A DNA stretch of 64,000 nt from Theropithecus gelada (GCF_003255815.1 NC_037681.1:67703438-67767437), one strand, 5' to 3'; counted from the first letter of the stretch, positions 29,319-47,810 are shown. Numbers and translations are program-made. Notes: generated by a model not told the origin, from the letters alone.

Positions 29319-30069
29319 ACAGATTTGACGGCTATTTGGGAGCTCTATGAGAATTCAGAAAACATTCCTATGGGTTGGAAGAGTTGATGTCAGCTTCATA
29401 GACAAGATATGAACATAGAAAAAGTTATTTAACAACACAGCAACAATACAAATAGAGATGACAAGGTGGTAAGTGTCAAGGAGAACAGTACAAACACTGT
29501 GTGTTAAAGCAGGGAGTGTAGTAGCAGCTGTGATGTTTTTGTCAGCAAGCAACACAAAACCCTGAACTCAAACTGGAATTAGTGGCAAGGAAGTATATCA
29601 GCTCTCATAGCAGAGTTCAGAGGAAGGGCAGGCCAGGGGTGTTTGATACGGCAGCTCAAGGACTCCTTTCCCTGCTGCTCCGCCATCCTCATGGGGGCTT
29701 CACCCCCAAGCTGAGTGGCAGGAAGTCCACAGCAGTTCTAGACATGGAACCATCCCACTCAAGAAGGAAAGATGGTCTCTTCCCACTGGCCAGAATTTGG
29801 TTATAAAACCATTCCCAACCTGACCACTAGTGAGGAGGCTAACATTTCTGCAACTGGTTTAGACCAAGCTTCATCCACTCCTAGAACTGGGATGCGGTCA
29901 GTGCCCACTCAGCTACAAAGGAATCAGGAATCAGGAATCAGGATCTGTTAGACAATAATAAATGGGAAACTAGATGTTGGGTGAAAATCAAGTGTCCACT
30001 GCAGCCCTCCCGTTTGTATACCTAACATCTACTCACATCATTCATCCCAAACTGAGAGATCACTCTGTG
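29319..30069. other. Unique sequence with a short heptamer tandem
   Basis: No transposon recognised. Three copies of 'aggaatc' plus a partial lie near 29922-29943. Confidence 0.4.
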
Positions 30070-30200
30070 CTGAAATTGTCTAGAAAAGTCTTGAGGAATT
30101 AAGTAGAACTTAAGTTAAGTCTTAAAAGAAGGATAGGACTTGGACAGGTGGAGAAGAACAGGCAATGAGAAACAGGACCCTGGAGGTGGGGATTGGACAA
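30070..30200 (-). mobile_element. L2-like fragment
   Basis: 'aacttaagttaagtcttaaaagaaggataggacttggacaggtggagaagaacaggcaatgag' resembles a reversed L2 segment. Weak. Confidence 0.4.
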
Positions 30201-30249
30201 GGTGGCTCCCAAAAAAAATGCTCGCTAAGAGCTACTGTTTAAATGCAGG

Positions 30250-30410
30250 CAATGTTGGGTAATGGAAAGAGATGGACTTTGGTGGCAAAAAGGCCTGGAT
30301 TCACATCTTGGCTTTGCTACTCAAGTTTCTTAACCTTTGGAAATTTCAGGTTTCTCCTCAATGAAGTAGAACTGGAGGGTCAGGTCTCCTTGGAATGTGC
30401 TCAGGATCAC
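30250..30410 (+). mobile_element. MIR SINE
   Basis: 'gtaatggaaagagatggactttggtggcaaaaaggcctggattcacatcttggctttgctac' and 'cttaacctttggaaatttcaggtttctcctc' match MIR. Confidence 0.7.
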
Positions 30411-30599
30411 ATCAGACTGTTTGGGACAGAAACTTATACACTGAAGGTGCCCAACACATGTTTTAATTGTCCTTCTTTGGAAAGGAAGGCTGTTCTAGAG
30501 AACACATTGAATTGCCAACACAAACTTCATTTATACTGTGAAATAGAGGCACCAGGCTGTGCTTGGATGCCAAGACTTGAAGCATGAGTTTTCCTTTGC

Positions 30600-31211
<612 letters not shown>

Positions 31212-32279
31212 AGTTTTCATTTTAACTTGAGTCTTCGGTGAATGTTGGGCCTCTTCTTGCCTTCTTTATTTCTAGCCCTTGACCTCTTTTGACACAAACT
31301 TTGAGGAAATCCGTGTGAGAAACAGGAAGACCATGGATGAAACATAGAGCCACAGATGCAGAGATGAAGGGTCCATCTAATGCCTCGATCATCTAAGGTT
31401 TTGTCTAAGTGCCTACCTGCCCAAGAAGACTAGAGCTATACTTCCACATCCTTGGGGCCATCACAGACTCATTAGAGATCAGAAGATGTTGTGGACTCTC
31501 TTGTCAGAGAAATGCACATAGGTACAAAGATTGTCGTATGTCATTTCCAGGGTTTCTGGAACACTCTGAAGCATCTCCTTAGACTGTGGAATGAGAAGCT
31601 CTGAATTAGGGGATTTGTTTGGGATGATCCAGGCCTAGTTTCTGCAGGAAATGGGAAAGGAACTGGCTTTGCATCAGTACAAAATCACTTAGTGGTTTCC
31701 AGCTTCAGGATCTGGGATACCTGCTGCTGACCCCTTTGCTCCAGACTCCACACTCAGCCCCAGGCCTACGTACTGTTTGGGGATAGACTGTGTGCACGAG
31801 CAGACATTTAAGGGGGCCTTTTGGTGAGGGTGATGCTGACTTGAGAGAAACCAGCTCAACATGTTTTAGATACAGAATCTTTGTCCTGAAAGAGAGGACT
31901 GCCTCCTTAAGAGCTCTTAATCCAGGGACAGACAAAGAGACAGAAAGATGGAGATGTAGATATAGAGAAAGAATGGATTGGAGATTTTTAAAAACAACAA
32001 TAGCAACAACAATCAGAGGGACTAGCCAGAGGGTCCGCTAATGTAAGCTGCATCTGGGAAGGAGCAGTCAGAGGGATGTAGGGCAGCAATCTTGAAACTG
32101 CACAGCACTTACATAAGATTGAGAAAACATCAATTGTCCAGATCAAAGAACGGAAGGAATGCTTTCTGGAGTTTATGAGAAGGTTAAAGCCTTCCCCAGC
32201 CTCCCACCCACTGGTGCCACCTCTGTCCCTGCAGCTCCACAGCCCATGGTCTGCAGAGGCCCAAGGACACATACTGCCC
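31212..32279. other. Unique sequence, nothing recognised
   Basis: About 1 kb free of confident repeats; no coding domain seen. Confidence 0.4.
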
Positions 32280-32480
32280 TGCTGGAGCGTTAGCCGGCGT
32301 TAGGACTGCAGCAGCCGCTCCTTAATGGAGCTCCCCAGGAGCCCAACCCGATAGCCTGCCTGCATTATTAATGCTTTATGTCATCTTTCCTTGCACTTGC
32401 TCTCGGCTGCTGAAATTTTATAGAGCCATATTATTAATTGAAGCAATTAGTGCTGGGGATATTGGCACAGCCACGTCAGA
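32280..32480. promoter_or_regulatory. Candidate conserved noncoding / enhancer block
   Basis: Repeat-free. 'cattattaatgctttatgtcatc' (32363-32385) and 'tattattaattgaagc' followed by 'aattagtgctgggg' (32429-32457) put three TAAT-type sites within 95 bp, bordered by GC-rich 'gcagcagccgctccttaatgg'. Composition typical of homeodomain-bound elements; inferred only. Confidence 0.4.
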
Positions 32481-32704
32481 GGACTGGAGATGTGCAAGGC
32501 AAGAATCGCTCTCTCTTTGTGTCCCTCACTCCCATCGTCTTCCCTGTGCCTCCCCACCCCTACCTCTTGTTTCTACTCCACCCCCACTTTCCTGTCTCTT
32601 TTTCTTCCAGTTTTCTTTCAATATCACTCTCTAGAGATGTGAGTACCCACCACCCTTCTCAGTGAAAGCATTCACATATAGTCTCCCACCATTCCCCTAG
32701 CATG

Positions 32705-32733
32705 GACAGACAGACAGACAGACAGACAGACAG
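32705..32733 (+). repeat. (GACA)n microsatellite
   Basis: Seven tandem gaca units, then a break. Confidence 0.95.
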
Positions 32734-32884
32734 AATGACAGCATCACTGTGGCTGACTGATGCTTGGAATCACTGGTCTAGTTAATTTCAGATGAGAGAC
32801 CATCCCTCACAGTCCTGACATTGGCTCAGAGCCCCTGGTGAGTGTGCAGGGTGGTAGGTAGAAAAAAATGGGTCTAACTGCCTG

Positions 32885-33060
32885 TCAGACCTATTCATTC
32901 ATTCATTAACTAATTCATTGGTTCATTCATTCATTCATTTGTTTTCCTTCTGTGTGTACTCAGCCTTATGCTAGGTGCTGTGAGAAGTAAACAAGGACAT
33001 AATAGAGTTTGGGCCCCCTGGGACTGGTATGATAGCCAGAGAGACCAGACTGGCCCCTGA
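32885..33060 (-). mobile_element. L2 LINE 3' end with (TTCA)n
   Basis: 'tcattcattcatt' blocks are the reversed L2 tail repeat, followed by 'cttatgctaggtgctgtgagaagtaaacaagg'. Confidence 0.65.
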
Positions 33061-33162
33061 AACAATTAGGGCAAAATAGGGTACAGCAAAGGGCCCCAGA
33101 GGAGTGATTTCCCCAAGCATTGTCCAGCTGCTTCCTAGTGTTGAGAAGAAAGGCTTAGGATA

Positions 33163-33292
33163 GGTGGGTGTGGTCGCTCACATCTGTAATCCCAACACTT
33201 TGGGAGGCTGAGGCAGAAGGGTTGCTTGAGGCCAAGTGTTCAAGACCAGGCTGGGAAACATAGTGAGACCCTATCTCTTCAAAAAGAAAGTA
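33163..33292 (+). mobile_element. Alu left-arm monomer (FLAM-like)
   Basis: 'ataggtgggtgtggtcgctcacatctgtaatccc' to 'agtgagaccctatctcttcaaaaagaaag'; no right arm. Confidence 0.85.
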
Positions 33293-33804
33293 AGGCCTAG
33301 AGACGTGAAGTGGCCCTCAGAGGTGATGTACTAGCAGGCTGCAGGAGGATGGGAACGGGGCAGCTCCAGCCATGAGAAAGAAAGGTGCAGGCTGAGCAGC
33401 TATAGGATAGAGAGCCAGGAGGGGCCAATGGCTCTTCACCCCAGGACACCAAGGCTCTCAGCCCAGCCCAGCTGGGGTTGAGACCTAGAAGTGACTGGAA
33501 AACCTGGCTGGGGGCCAGGACACCTGGACACCAGGGCTCAGCCTCAGATTCCTTTGTCAGGAATCAGACATGACACCTGAGAGGCCACAGGCTCAAGTTC
33601 CCTGTAAAATAAACAGATACCAGGATGGAAACATCCAGAGTGAACAGTCACCCTCTGCCCCTCCCCACACTCAGTGCCCTCCCACCCATCATCAAGAACA
33701 TATGCCCTTCATACTACGGAAAGAGACGTCCTTAGAAGTCTGGGGGCCAGTGGTCTGCTTGGGTACATTAGGTCTTAGTGGGAGTATGTGCTTAATTTTT
33801 TAGC
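33293..33804. other. Unique sequence, nothing recognised
   Basis: No repeat or gene signal identified. Confidence 0.4.
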
Positions 33805-34300
<496 letters not shown>

Positions 34301-34389
34301 AAATTAAGAAAAAGTTCAAGCATTTGCAGAAAAACTAAAATGGTAAATCTTCATGTTACTATAGCTGAGTTTCAAAAATTCTCAACTAA

Positions 34390-34523
34390 TTGCTGGATAG
34401 AGTGGTGTGCACCTGTAGTCCCAGCTACTTGGGAGGCTGAGGCAGGAGGATTGCTTGAGCTCAGGAGTTCAAGTCCAGCCTAGGTAACATACCAAGACCT
34501 CATCCTTAAAAAAAAAAAAAAAA
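34390..34523 (+). mobile_element. Alu monomer
   Basis: Starts 'tgctggatagagtggtgtgcacctgtagtcccagctac' and ends in a ~17-base A tail. Right-arm-like start, but lacking the central 'tgcactccagc' of a right arm. Confidence 0.85.
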
Positions 34524-34589
34524 CTATGAACTCATAATCAACCATTTATCCATCTTTCCTCAACTTTTTGGGAGTGAAACAGGAGTGTA

Positions 34590-34731
34590 CTTTTTTTTAA
34601 TTTTTAAAGTTTTTTTTAATAGGAGTCCTGCCATCTTACCCAGGCTGGTCTTGAACTCCTGGGCTCAAGTGATCCTCCCAGTTCTGCCTCCCAAAATGTT
34701 GGAATTATAGGCGTGAGCCACTGTGCCTGGT
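34590..34731 (-). mobile_element. Alu left-arm monomer (FLAM-like)
   Basis: 'cttacccaggctggtcttgaactcctgggctcaagtgatcc' to 'ggcgtgagccactgtgcctgg', preceded by T-rich sequence. Confidence 0.85.
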
Positions 34732-34759
34732 AGCAGCATACTTCTTAAAGATAACATGC

Positions 34760-35073
<314 letters not shown>

Positions 35074-35459
35074 AGGTAGCATGCTCTTGTAAGGAAGTCT
35101 GCTAATTTTTTTATTCTTTTTTTTCTTTTTTTCTGTATCAAAACACATACACACCCCTTTGACAGAGACAGGTTTTTACATATGTGGCTTATTTAAAGGT
35201 AGGGAAAGGGCCTATCATTTGATAAACTCTCCCTAGGTGTGCGGCAGGGGCCAACTATTAAGTGTTTACTCGTCTCAGCAACTGGAGACATAGGTATAAT
35301 TAAACAGATGACAGAAAGCTCACAGGCAATAAATTAAGGAGGCCCACCAAGTCCAAGTGCCTACTTTTACTTTCTACTGCCGCCTACTCTCCTTATCCTC
35401 CAGGGCCACCCCTAGGGAAGCCAAGGCCAAAATGGGAAAAAGGAATAAAGGGTTACTTT

Positions 35460-35630
35460 CTGGTGGTGGTGTTAGGGTGGTGGTGGGGAGTGGTTATGGC
35501 TACCCTTGTGGTCTGACCTCATTTCCCTGAGCACTGTTGACTTCTTTCCTTGGCCTGATGGTGCCCACTCATGCTGACCATCCTTATGCCACACTCCTAT
35601 TGAAGCCTGCTCCAAAGAAAGGGGCTTAGG
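35460..35630. repeat. Local direct duplication, copy 2
   Basis: Second copy of 34131-34300, 1.33 kb downstream. An Alu monomer pair and a full Alu lie between the copies. Confidence 0.9.
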
Positions 35631-35653
35631 TGAGTGAGCTATAATATCACCTA

Positions 35654-36110
<457 letters not shown>

Positions 36111-36299
36111 CCTTGAATACTAAGTAAAAAAGGCAAGATTTTGTTGCATGAGTAGTAGGGAAGTATGGGAGATGCCTGAGCAAAGGGATGTTCTGATGGG
36201 GACAGAGGAGGCTTTCTGGTTTTATTTGCTTATTGGTTTGATTGTTGCTATTGACAAATCACAGCCTTCCAGGCGATGAACCCGGAAGGGTCTTAAACT

Positions 36300-36460
36300 G
36301 TCTAAGCTCACACACAGTCTCATGTAGTGCTCACATTCTGCCCTGTGAAGTTGATGGTTTACAGATGAAGGAACTGTAGCTCAGTAATGTGTGAAGCAAT
36401 TAGCCAGCAGCAGAGGAATTTGAACCCAAGTGTGTCTTACTCCAAAGCCCCTAAGCACAA
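36300..36460 (-). mobile_element. MIR SINE
   Basis: 'gtttacagatgaaggaactgtagctcag' and 'agccagcagcagaggaatttgaacccaag' are reversed MIR. Confidence 0.7.
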
Positions 36461-36920
36461 TACCTTGCTGGCTTTGAGAAAACTCAGCTGCTATCAGGAT
36501 ACAAAAAAGGATTGGAATAGGAGGATAGCAAGGAATCTCCTATCCTGGTATCCAAAAACAGTACTGGCACTCAAGAGAGGCTAAGTAAATCCTTGCTCAT
36601 TTAAATTGGATTGGGTGAAAGTTCTGGAAAGTCCTTTATCCCCACCAGCCTGCTGGGAACTCAGTTTGGCACAGGACTCTGAGAAACCTATTTCTACCAG
36701 GCAGGCTGGGGATCCAAAGCTATTAAAGGCTCTCACACAGTTTATTGTCTATTATAGCTGCTAACAAGCCAAGCTGCTTGGCAGGACCATCCCCAGGGGC
36801 TGTGGCCAGAGCTAGGACCACTTGAAGGAGACATAGGTGAAGCCCTGCTGTGTGGAAGTGGCATTTCTGCTCGCCCTATCCCAGGGCTCTCCCATCCCCA
36901 GCTCTACTCCAGGAATAGAT

Positions 36921-37375
<455 letters not shown>

Positions 37376-37814
37376 ACACTGCATAAAATTTGTCTGCATA
37401 TCCTGCTCAGAAGGTTCCGTCTCCTGCCATCTCCCCAGCTACCTTCCACCAGCACTTCAGTTCCTGTTTTCCCCTCCCAGCAGCCAGCCCCTCTTGTCAG
37501 AAAACCTTCTGAAAAACTCATGTATCCTCGGATGTTAGGACATCAAATCCTATTCATTATCCTCCGCTACCCTAGGAAATCTGCATTCCATGCTGGAAAT
37601 CGAGGCCCTTCAGGTTTGGGAAAATAGGGGTTGAGCTAAGACCTAACATGTCTAAGGACAAGGGCATCCTGGCTGATATCAAAGCAATTGGGAGAGTCTA
37701 TAAGAAACTGATTCAATCTAGGCATATCAAATAAAATGAGGCAAGTAAACACCTCCTGTGTGCCCATCCGCCAGGAACTAAGGGGCAAAGAGCCCCAAGA
37801 ATATCTCAACATGT
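37376..37814. other. Unique sequence, nothing recognised
   Basis: No repeat or gene signal identified. Confidence 0.4.
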
Positions 37815-37930
37815 GAAAGAGCTTTGGGCTCGGTGACAGAAGCTCACCTGGGTTTGAATTCCAGCTCTGTCACTGATGAGCTGTGTGACCCTAGACAAAT
37901 CACTGGCTTCTCTGAGCCTCCTTTCTAGCT
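37815..37930 (+). mobile_element. MIR SINE
   Basis: 'ctcacctgggtttgaattccagctctgtcactgatgagctgtgtgaccctagacaaatcact' is a well-kept MIR 5' half. Confidence 0.85.
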
Positions 37931-38137
37931 TTCTTTGGTTTGGAAGACAGAGCTGAGTAGTTAAAAGTTTAAGCTTTAGCAACAGATAGATCTGGGTTTA
38001 AATCCTAGTTTTGTCACTCATTAGTGATGGACCTTGGGAAAATTCCTTGATGGCTCTGTACCTCAGTTTCTTCATCTGGAAAATGGGGATGACAGTCCTA
38101 TCTTGCCTGGTTGTTGCAAAAATTAAATATAATAATG

Positions 38138-38400
38138 GGCTGGGTGCGGTGGCTCACACTTGTAATCCCAGAACTTGGGAGGCCGAGGCAGGTGAATCAC
38201 GAGGTCAGGAGTTCGAGACTAGCCTGACCAGCGTGGTGAAACCCCATTTCTACTAAATATACAAAAATTAGCTGGGCATAGTGGTGCATGCCTGTAATCC
38301 CAGCTACTCAGGAGGCTGAGGCAGGAGAATCACTTGAACCCAAGAGGCAGAGGTTGCCTCCAGCCTGGGCGACAGAGCGAGACTCCATGTCAAAAAAAAA
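38138..38400 (+). mobile_element. Alu SINE with internal deletion
   Basis: The right arm lacks about 30 bases (gagatcgcgccactgc region), jumping from 'agaggttgc' to 'ctccagcctgg'. Confidence 0.93.
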
Positions 38401-38446
38401 TTTATATATATATATATAATATACATATTATATATATATAATGTAT
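38401..38446. repeat. (TA)n simple repeat
   Basis: Alternating TA tract grown next to the Alu tail. Confidence 0.9.
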
Positions 38447-38740
38447 GTGTCATGCTTGGTACACTGCCTCAAACAGAATCTCAATATTATTATTATTATT
38501 ATTTATATGAATCATTTGCTTCCCCAAGATTAGGAGTCAGACAAGGAAGAAGAGGACATGATAGGAAACTGGGAGGTGAGTATCAGAAATGAGGTTGAGT
38601 CAGTGAGAGGATGAGGCCACACAGGGATGCCCGGTGCTCAGGGCTCAGGAGAACCTACTCAGAGTCATCATGCATTGTGCAGAAAGACGCCTGGCTGAGG
38701 GAGTAAGTGGGGGTCAAAATCCCACCTAACTCCTACTCTC

Positions 38741-38774
38741 CAAACAAGTTTTGCTTCCAAACAAGTTTTGCTTC
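38741..38774 (+). repeat. 17-bp tandem duplication
   Basis: caaacaagttttgcttc occurs twice with no spacer and no mismatch. Confidence 0.97.
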
Positions 38775-39596
38775 TGCTGGCATCATCCTGCACAGGGCCA
38801 GGCAGGCAATAGGTGAGGCATACTGCAGGTCACTAGGTCCTAGGGGATCAGAGCAGGTCATCCTCCAGGATAGGCAGAAGTGGATCAAGGAAGCCCTGCA
38901 GCTCAAGGAGTCCAGCAGAAGCAACTGGCATTCCGGGGATGAGGCTCAGCTGCAGAGACTCTGCATGGGAGGGGCAGGGCAGAATTCAATTTGTTCCTAG
39001 AGCTTTGAGGACTGGTAGGAACCAAGGCAGGCATTCAGGTGAAGGGCTACCCCAAACAAGGCAGTCTGTAGGCACGAAGCAAAAGGCCCTGATAACAAAA
39101 CAAACTGCAAGGTCAGACTGGTCCAGGCACAAAGCTGACTCCAGCCTGGGTCACAGAGAGGTGAGGGATCAGAGCCTCGACTCGCTGGTGGTGACAAACA
39201 GGCAGCTGTTGGTGCCGGAGGAGGAGGCTGTGGGGGCAGGGAGCTGCACAGATCCATGCAAACTTTCTTCCCAATCCTTTGGCAGTTTGGTGCGCACCTC
39301 AATCTGTGAAGCTGTGTGGTAGGATTCGCTTCTTTAGGAGGGGCAGCCTCCAGAATGCAATGGTATTAGGAGCAAGGAGATATTCCTCTGCCCAGAAATA
39401 TTCATGTGTCTCTGTGCTCCTCCTCCTAATAAGTAATTTCTTTGAATAAAGTCTAAGGCCACAAGCTCAGAAGCTGCAGGAGCCAGGCAGTGGCACAAAT
39501 GGGAGAAAGGGGCCAGATAATGACAGGGAACAATTGGAAGAGGCAGGAACTGCAGCAAACTGGGAAGTATTAATAAATGTCTCCTCGGGTCGGGTG
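38775..39596. other. Unique sequence, nothing recognised
   Basis: No repeat or recognisable coding signal. Confidence 0.4.
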
Positions 39597-41551
<1,955 letters not shown>

Positions 41552-41864
41552 CTTTTTTCTTTTCTTTTTTTTTTTTTTTTTGAGACAGGGTCTTGTTCTG
41601 TCATGCAGACTGAAATACAGTGGCACAATCACTGCTCACTGCAGCTTTGACCTCACAGCCTCAAGCAATCCTCCCACCTCAGCCTCCCAAGTAGCTAGGA
41701 TGACAGGCTTGTGCCACCATGCTCAGCTAATTTGTAATTTTTCTGTAGAGATGGGGTCTCACTGTGTTGCCCAGGCTGGCCTTGAACTCCTGGGCTCAAG
41801 CAATCCTCCTGTTTTGGCTTCCCAAAGTGCTGGGATAATAGGTGGGTATGAGCCACCAGGCCCA
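41552..41864 (-). mobile_element. Alu SINE (AluJ-like)
   Basis: Reverse Alu with a T-rich head. Flanks 'tctggggttttc' and 'tctggggctttc' are the target duplication. Confidence 0.93.
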
Positions 41865-42600
41865 GCAGTCTGGGGCTTTCAATCACTTTCTTCCTTTCTC
41901 TCCTCTTCTTCTTCTTTCAGTAGCATTTAGAAGCCTAGTCCATTTGTCCACTCAGAATTGGCTCACTAGTGGAAAGGAATAGGGGAAACCTAAAGCTCCT
42001 ATTGACTTGGCTCCCCTCCCCACCACTCTCTACCCATCAAAACAACCTCTGAAGAACCTTCCTGGAAAAACTGGTTTGAAAAATTATGGATCCAGTCCAA
42101 TCCCTGAAAATCCCCAAAATTTGGAAATGGAGAATCTGGTAGGCCAAATTATTACTCACCCAAGTTCACACAACCTGCACCTCCTAATTGCAGGCAGGAC
42201 TCTTTCCTCGACTACTCTGTCAAAAAGTAGTGTAAACACTAAGTCAAAAACGGGGGGAGTAAGTGACGGGGAAGTCAGAGAGGCAGACGGAGTTCAGTGT
42301 GGGCTGCCATGGTCAGGGAAAGAGGAAAGGTGAGTGTGGGCCCTGCTGGGTGGTTGAAGGGGCAGAGGCAGTCATTCAGGAAGGGGGCATGAGTCAAGCA
42401 GGTGTTAAACTCCAGAAGCTGGTAGAAAAGCAGCATGAAGTCAAAGGAAAACTGGGATGCTGGTAGGATCAGGTTTGATGTGGAGTGGAGGCTGGGGTGC
42501 AGGGATGGGCTGGTGATAGAGTTGGAGGATTATTTTCCCTCCCAATTCAACCAGTTAAATCTGCTGATGGTTCAACTTGGGCAGCACCACAGAAGGCTGG
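41865..42600. other. Unique sequence with a candidate donor
   Basis: A strong donor match 'gaaag|gtgagtgtggg' follows 42329, and an acceptor-like 'cacctcctaattgcag' ends at about 42192. Unproven. Confidence 0.3.
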
Positions 42601-42607
42601 AAGCCCA

Positions 42608-42654
42608 GGCAGGCAGGCAGGCAGGCAGGTAGGCAGGCAGGCAGGCAAGCAGGT
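42608..42654 (+). repeat. (GGCA)n microsatellite
   Basis: About eleven ggca units with one ggta and one agca variant. Confidence 0.95.
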
Positions 42655-42725
42655 GCATGGGCAAGTGGATGCGCTGTATGAAGTAAGCCATGGGACAGCA
42701 GCTGGGTTCCATTAAAAGTGAATCA

Positions 42726-43028
<303 letters not shown>

Positions 43029-43229
43029 TCAAGATGATGGTTGAATGAAAAGAAGAATGGAGCACGGGGGAAAGGCGCTCTGAAGGCAGCAGGAGCTGTT
43101 GGCCAGGGCAAAACAAGGCTCCCCAGAGAGGAGGCCCCAGATGCAAGTCCTTGGCTTCCAATGTCTATTCAAATGAGACAGGAAAGGTAGGCCTGGCTTT
43201 GGAGAACAGCCCTTCCTGGGGACTTCTAA

Positions 43230-43330
43230 GAACCTGCATTCTCTTACCCATAAAATGGATACAATTTCAATCCCATCTCCATCTCAGGGCTGCTCTAAGG
43301 AGCAAATGAAACACAGTTGAGAATGATTGA
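43230..43330 (+). mobile_element. MIR SINE fragment
   Basis: 'cattctcttacccataaaatggatacaatttc' and 'gctgctctaaggagcaaatgaaacac' match MIR. Confidence 0.6.
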
Positions 43331-43663
43331 AGGGCTTTACTAAGGGATTGCCTTCAGAGGTGACAAAATGTGTGACTCAGCTCTGGAGTAAAACAAGGGG
43401 GTATGGAGACTGGACAGCACCTCCCCTGCCTGAGGGCACTCAGACTTAGAGATCCTCTGCCCTGATGCTGGCCAGATGAAAGGCACCTGCCTGGCAGCTT
43501 TGTCCCTAGCTTGCACTACCTGAACTGAGGTTTTGGCAGATAATTGCTAAAGGTATGATCCTCCCAGTGGGATGTATATTCTAAAGGAGGCCTCAAGAAC
43601 TGCCTTGTCCATTATAATTGCCACTAGTCATATGTGGCAATTTTCATATAAAATTGGATTCAT

Positions 43664-44276
<613 letters not shown>

Positions 44277-44840
44277 AATAAAATTGGATTCATTAAAATT
44301 TGACGTTTAGTTCTTCAATTACACCAGCCAAATTTCAAGTGCTCTCTAGCCACGTATGGCTGGTGGCTGCTGAACTGGACGGTATAGATAGGGAATATTT
44401 TCATCACCACAGAAAATTACATGGGTCAGTGCTGCTCTCAAACTACAATGGTAGAATGATAGGTATTGGGATGGTGAGTTTCTTCCCCGAGACTTCTCAA
44501 ATCAAGCTAAGTATTATTGGCTTCTTTCTCTGCCTCAATACGAGGTTAGCTCCAGATTACCTGTTACCTCCTTCAACCCCCAGCCTTTGATAACTCCCTT
44601 CCTCCTACGAGAACATGCACCCTGCTCATTTTGTAGCAGCTTAGGACTGAGAGTCTAATGGGAGAGGGCAAAGAGCTCTCCAGAGGTCACCCTATCTTCC
44701 ACTGTACTAGTGACTGAGAGCAGGAATTTCTGAACCCTAGGTGACAAGCATGACAGAGCTGAGGGGAGAAATTCTGAGGCCGTTAGGACTGCATGTCACT
44801 CCTCAAACAGCTTGGTGGAGATGGCCACCTGCTTCTATCA

Positions 44841-45340
<500 letters not shown>

Positions 45341-45510
45341 ACATGCTTCCTGGGTTTGAATCTTAGCTCCTCCAGGTACTAGCTGTGTGACCTTGTCTTT
45401 ACATAATCTCTCTAAGCCTTCATGTCTTCATAGATAAAATGAGACTGGTACTTACTTCAGGGGGCATTGAAAAGATTAAATGAGTTAATAAATGGAAGGC
45501 ACATAGAATC

Positions 45511-46450
<940 letters not shown>

Positions 46451-47539
46451 AACAACAGCAAACAAAAACTCAGAGCTGAAGGGAAGAGGCCACAAAGACT
46501 GTGCGTGCAGTGAGAAGAACAGCGCCCAGCCGATGGCAGCGGACCACGGGCTGAGAAATGAAGATCTCCATGGGGTAAAGCTTTCACTCTTTGCTCCTAG
46601 GCACTTGAAGGGAAATGCTGCTGCTTCTGTCTTCACTAAAAGTATGGGAAGGACTTGGAAGAAGCATAAGTCCAAAGACTCCATGGTGCCCTTGTCATGT
46701 GCTAGAGCTTCTCGTGAAAAAAGGCAGCCATCCTTAAAATCACATCAGTGCAGACATCGCCGCTCAGCTGCTCCTTTCTGATGGGCACATGGGTGTTGGG
46801 GCCAGAGCCAGTCAGGTGCTCCCTCTTGCTCCAGAGGTCTTCCTCTGTCAAAGGGAATAGGCTCCTAGATAAAGAGGTCACTCTTCAATCAAAGGCCTGC
46901 CGATGTGTTTTTGATAAACTGATGAACAGAGCAGCTCTCACCCAAACACATTCTTTGGCTGAAAATAGGGGAGTGAACCCAGCATTGATGCTAACTCCTT
47001 AAGACAGTCTCTGCCTTCCCAGGCCTCAGGTTAACTTGTCTGCAGAAAGCGGGGAGAGAATGTGGAGTAGATTACCTCTCGGCTCCTTGCATTTTCCTTG
47101 TTGATCCCAGGGTCCTCTGCCATAACAAGGGTCTGGGTGGCGGGCCCCCAGCTGGGGTGTGGCAGTAATTCCAGTAAATAGGTAGAAGCAGCCAGGAGCA
47201 GAAAGCACCCTGACTGTTGGGAGCCAAGTGGGAGCGCACAGGGCTAGCGCCAGTGGCTCTGCTGTGCCCTGGATGGTTATTTCAGATACCCTGCTTACAC
47301 GGAAAGCTGGGCGAGACTGAGACGGCCTGGCACATTGAATTTACCTCTGTGAAAACTGAAAAAGGAAGATTAAAAAAAAAAAAAAAAGATTAGAAAAAAG
47401 ACCACTTCCTAGTAAGCCAGCCACCTCCTCTGCTTGTGAAGGGAGCCTGGCCCTGTTTTGGGGAGCGGTGTTGAAAGGAGTAGGGGAGAGGTTGAGGCCC
47501 TACCTGGGCCCTGAGACTCTGGGAATGCAGAGGCCATTT
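46451..47539. other. Unique sequence
   Basis: No transposon recognised. A 16-base A run with 'gaagattaaaa...agattagaaaaaag' lies near 47372-47390. Confidence 0.4.
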
Positions 47540-47810
47540 TCATCCAGCCTTCAGAAGTTTCCTTTTGTGGCATGACGGTGTTAAAAATATTCCTCCCTGA
47601 AGGTGCAACCGTGGCAGAGCAGATGTCCCTGACTGAGCACTTGGGAAGGAGCTATTAAAAGGAATGTAATTAGGTTGTCATCCTGGGGCCTCCGAGCCAG
47701 GTTTCCGAACGCCATCTTTGTTGAAAGTTTTCCAGACGTCAAATATTTGCAGAACCAGATTTACCAAAAAGGTTGTTAATTCCCAGTAGAAATGGGCTGT
47801 GTGCAGCAGA
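47540..47810. promoter_or_regulatory. Candidate conserved noncoding block
   Basis: Repeat-free: 'tgacggtgttaaaaatattcc', 'gctattaaaaggaatgtaattaggttg', 'gacgtcaaatatttgcagaacc' (CRE-like TGACGTC on the reverse strand, GACGTCA forward) and 'ggttgttaattccc'. Inferred from texture only. Confidence 0.3.

Larger units (their letters stand above)
37950..38490 (+). mobile_element. MIR SINE, split by an Alu
   Basis: A second MIR in tandem: 'gatctgggtttaaatcctagttttgtcactca', 'cctcagtttcttcatctggaaaatgggg'. The end ('catgcttggtacactgcctcaaa') lies beyond the Alu and TA repeat. Confidence 0.8.

Noticed and set aside
37815..37930. tRNA-like box sequence (gggtttgaattcc)
   Set aside because: It is the tRNA-derived head of a MIR; no cloverleaf or intact A and B boxes.
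42608..42654. CRISPR-like or other spaced repeat array
   Set aside because: Continuous GGCA tetranucleotides with no spacers; a microsatellite in a vertebrate genome.
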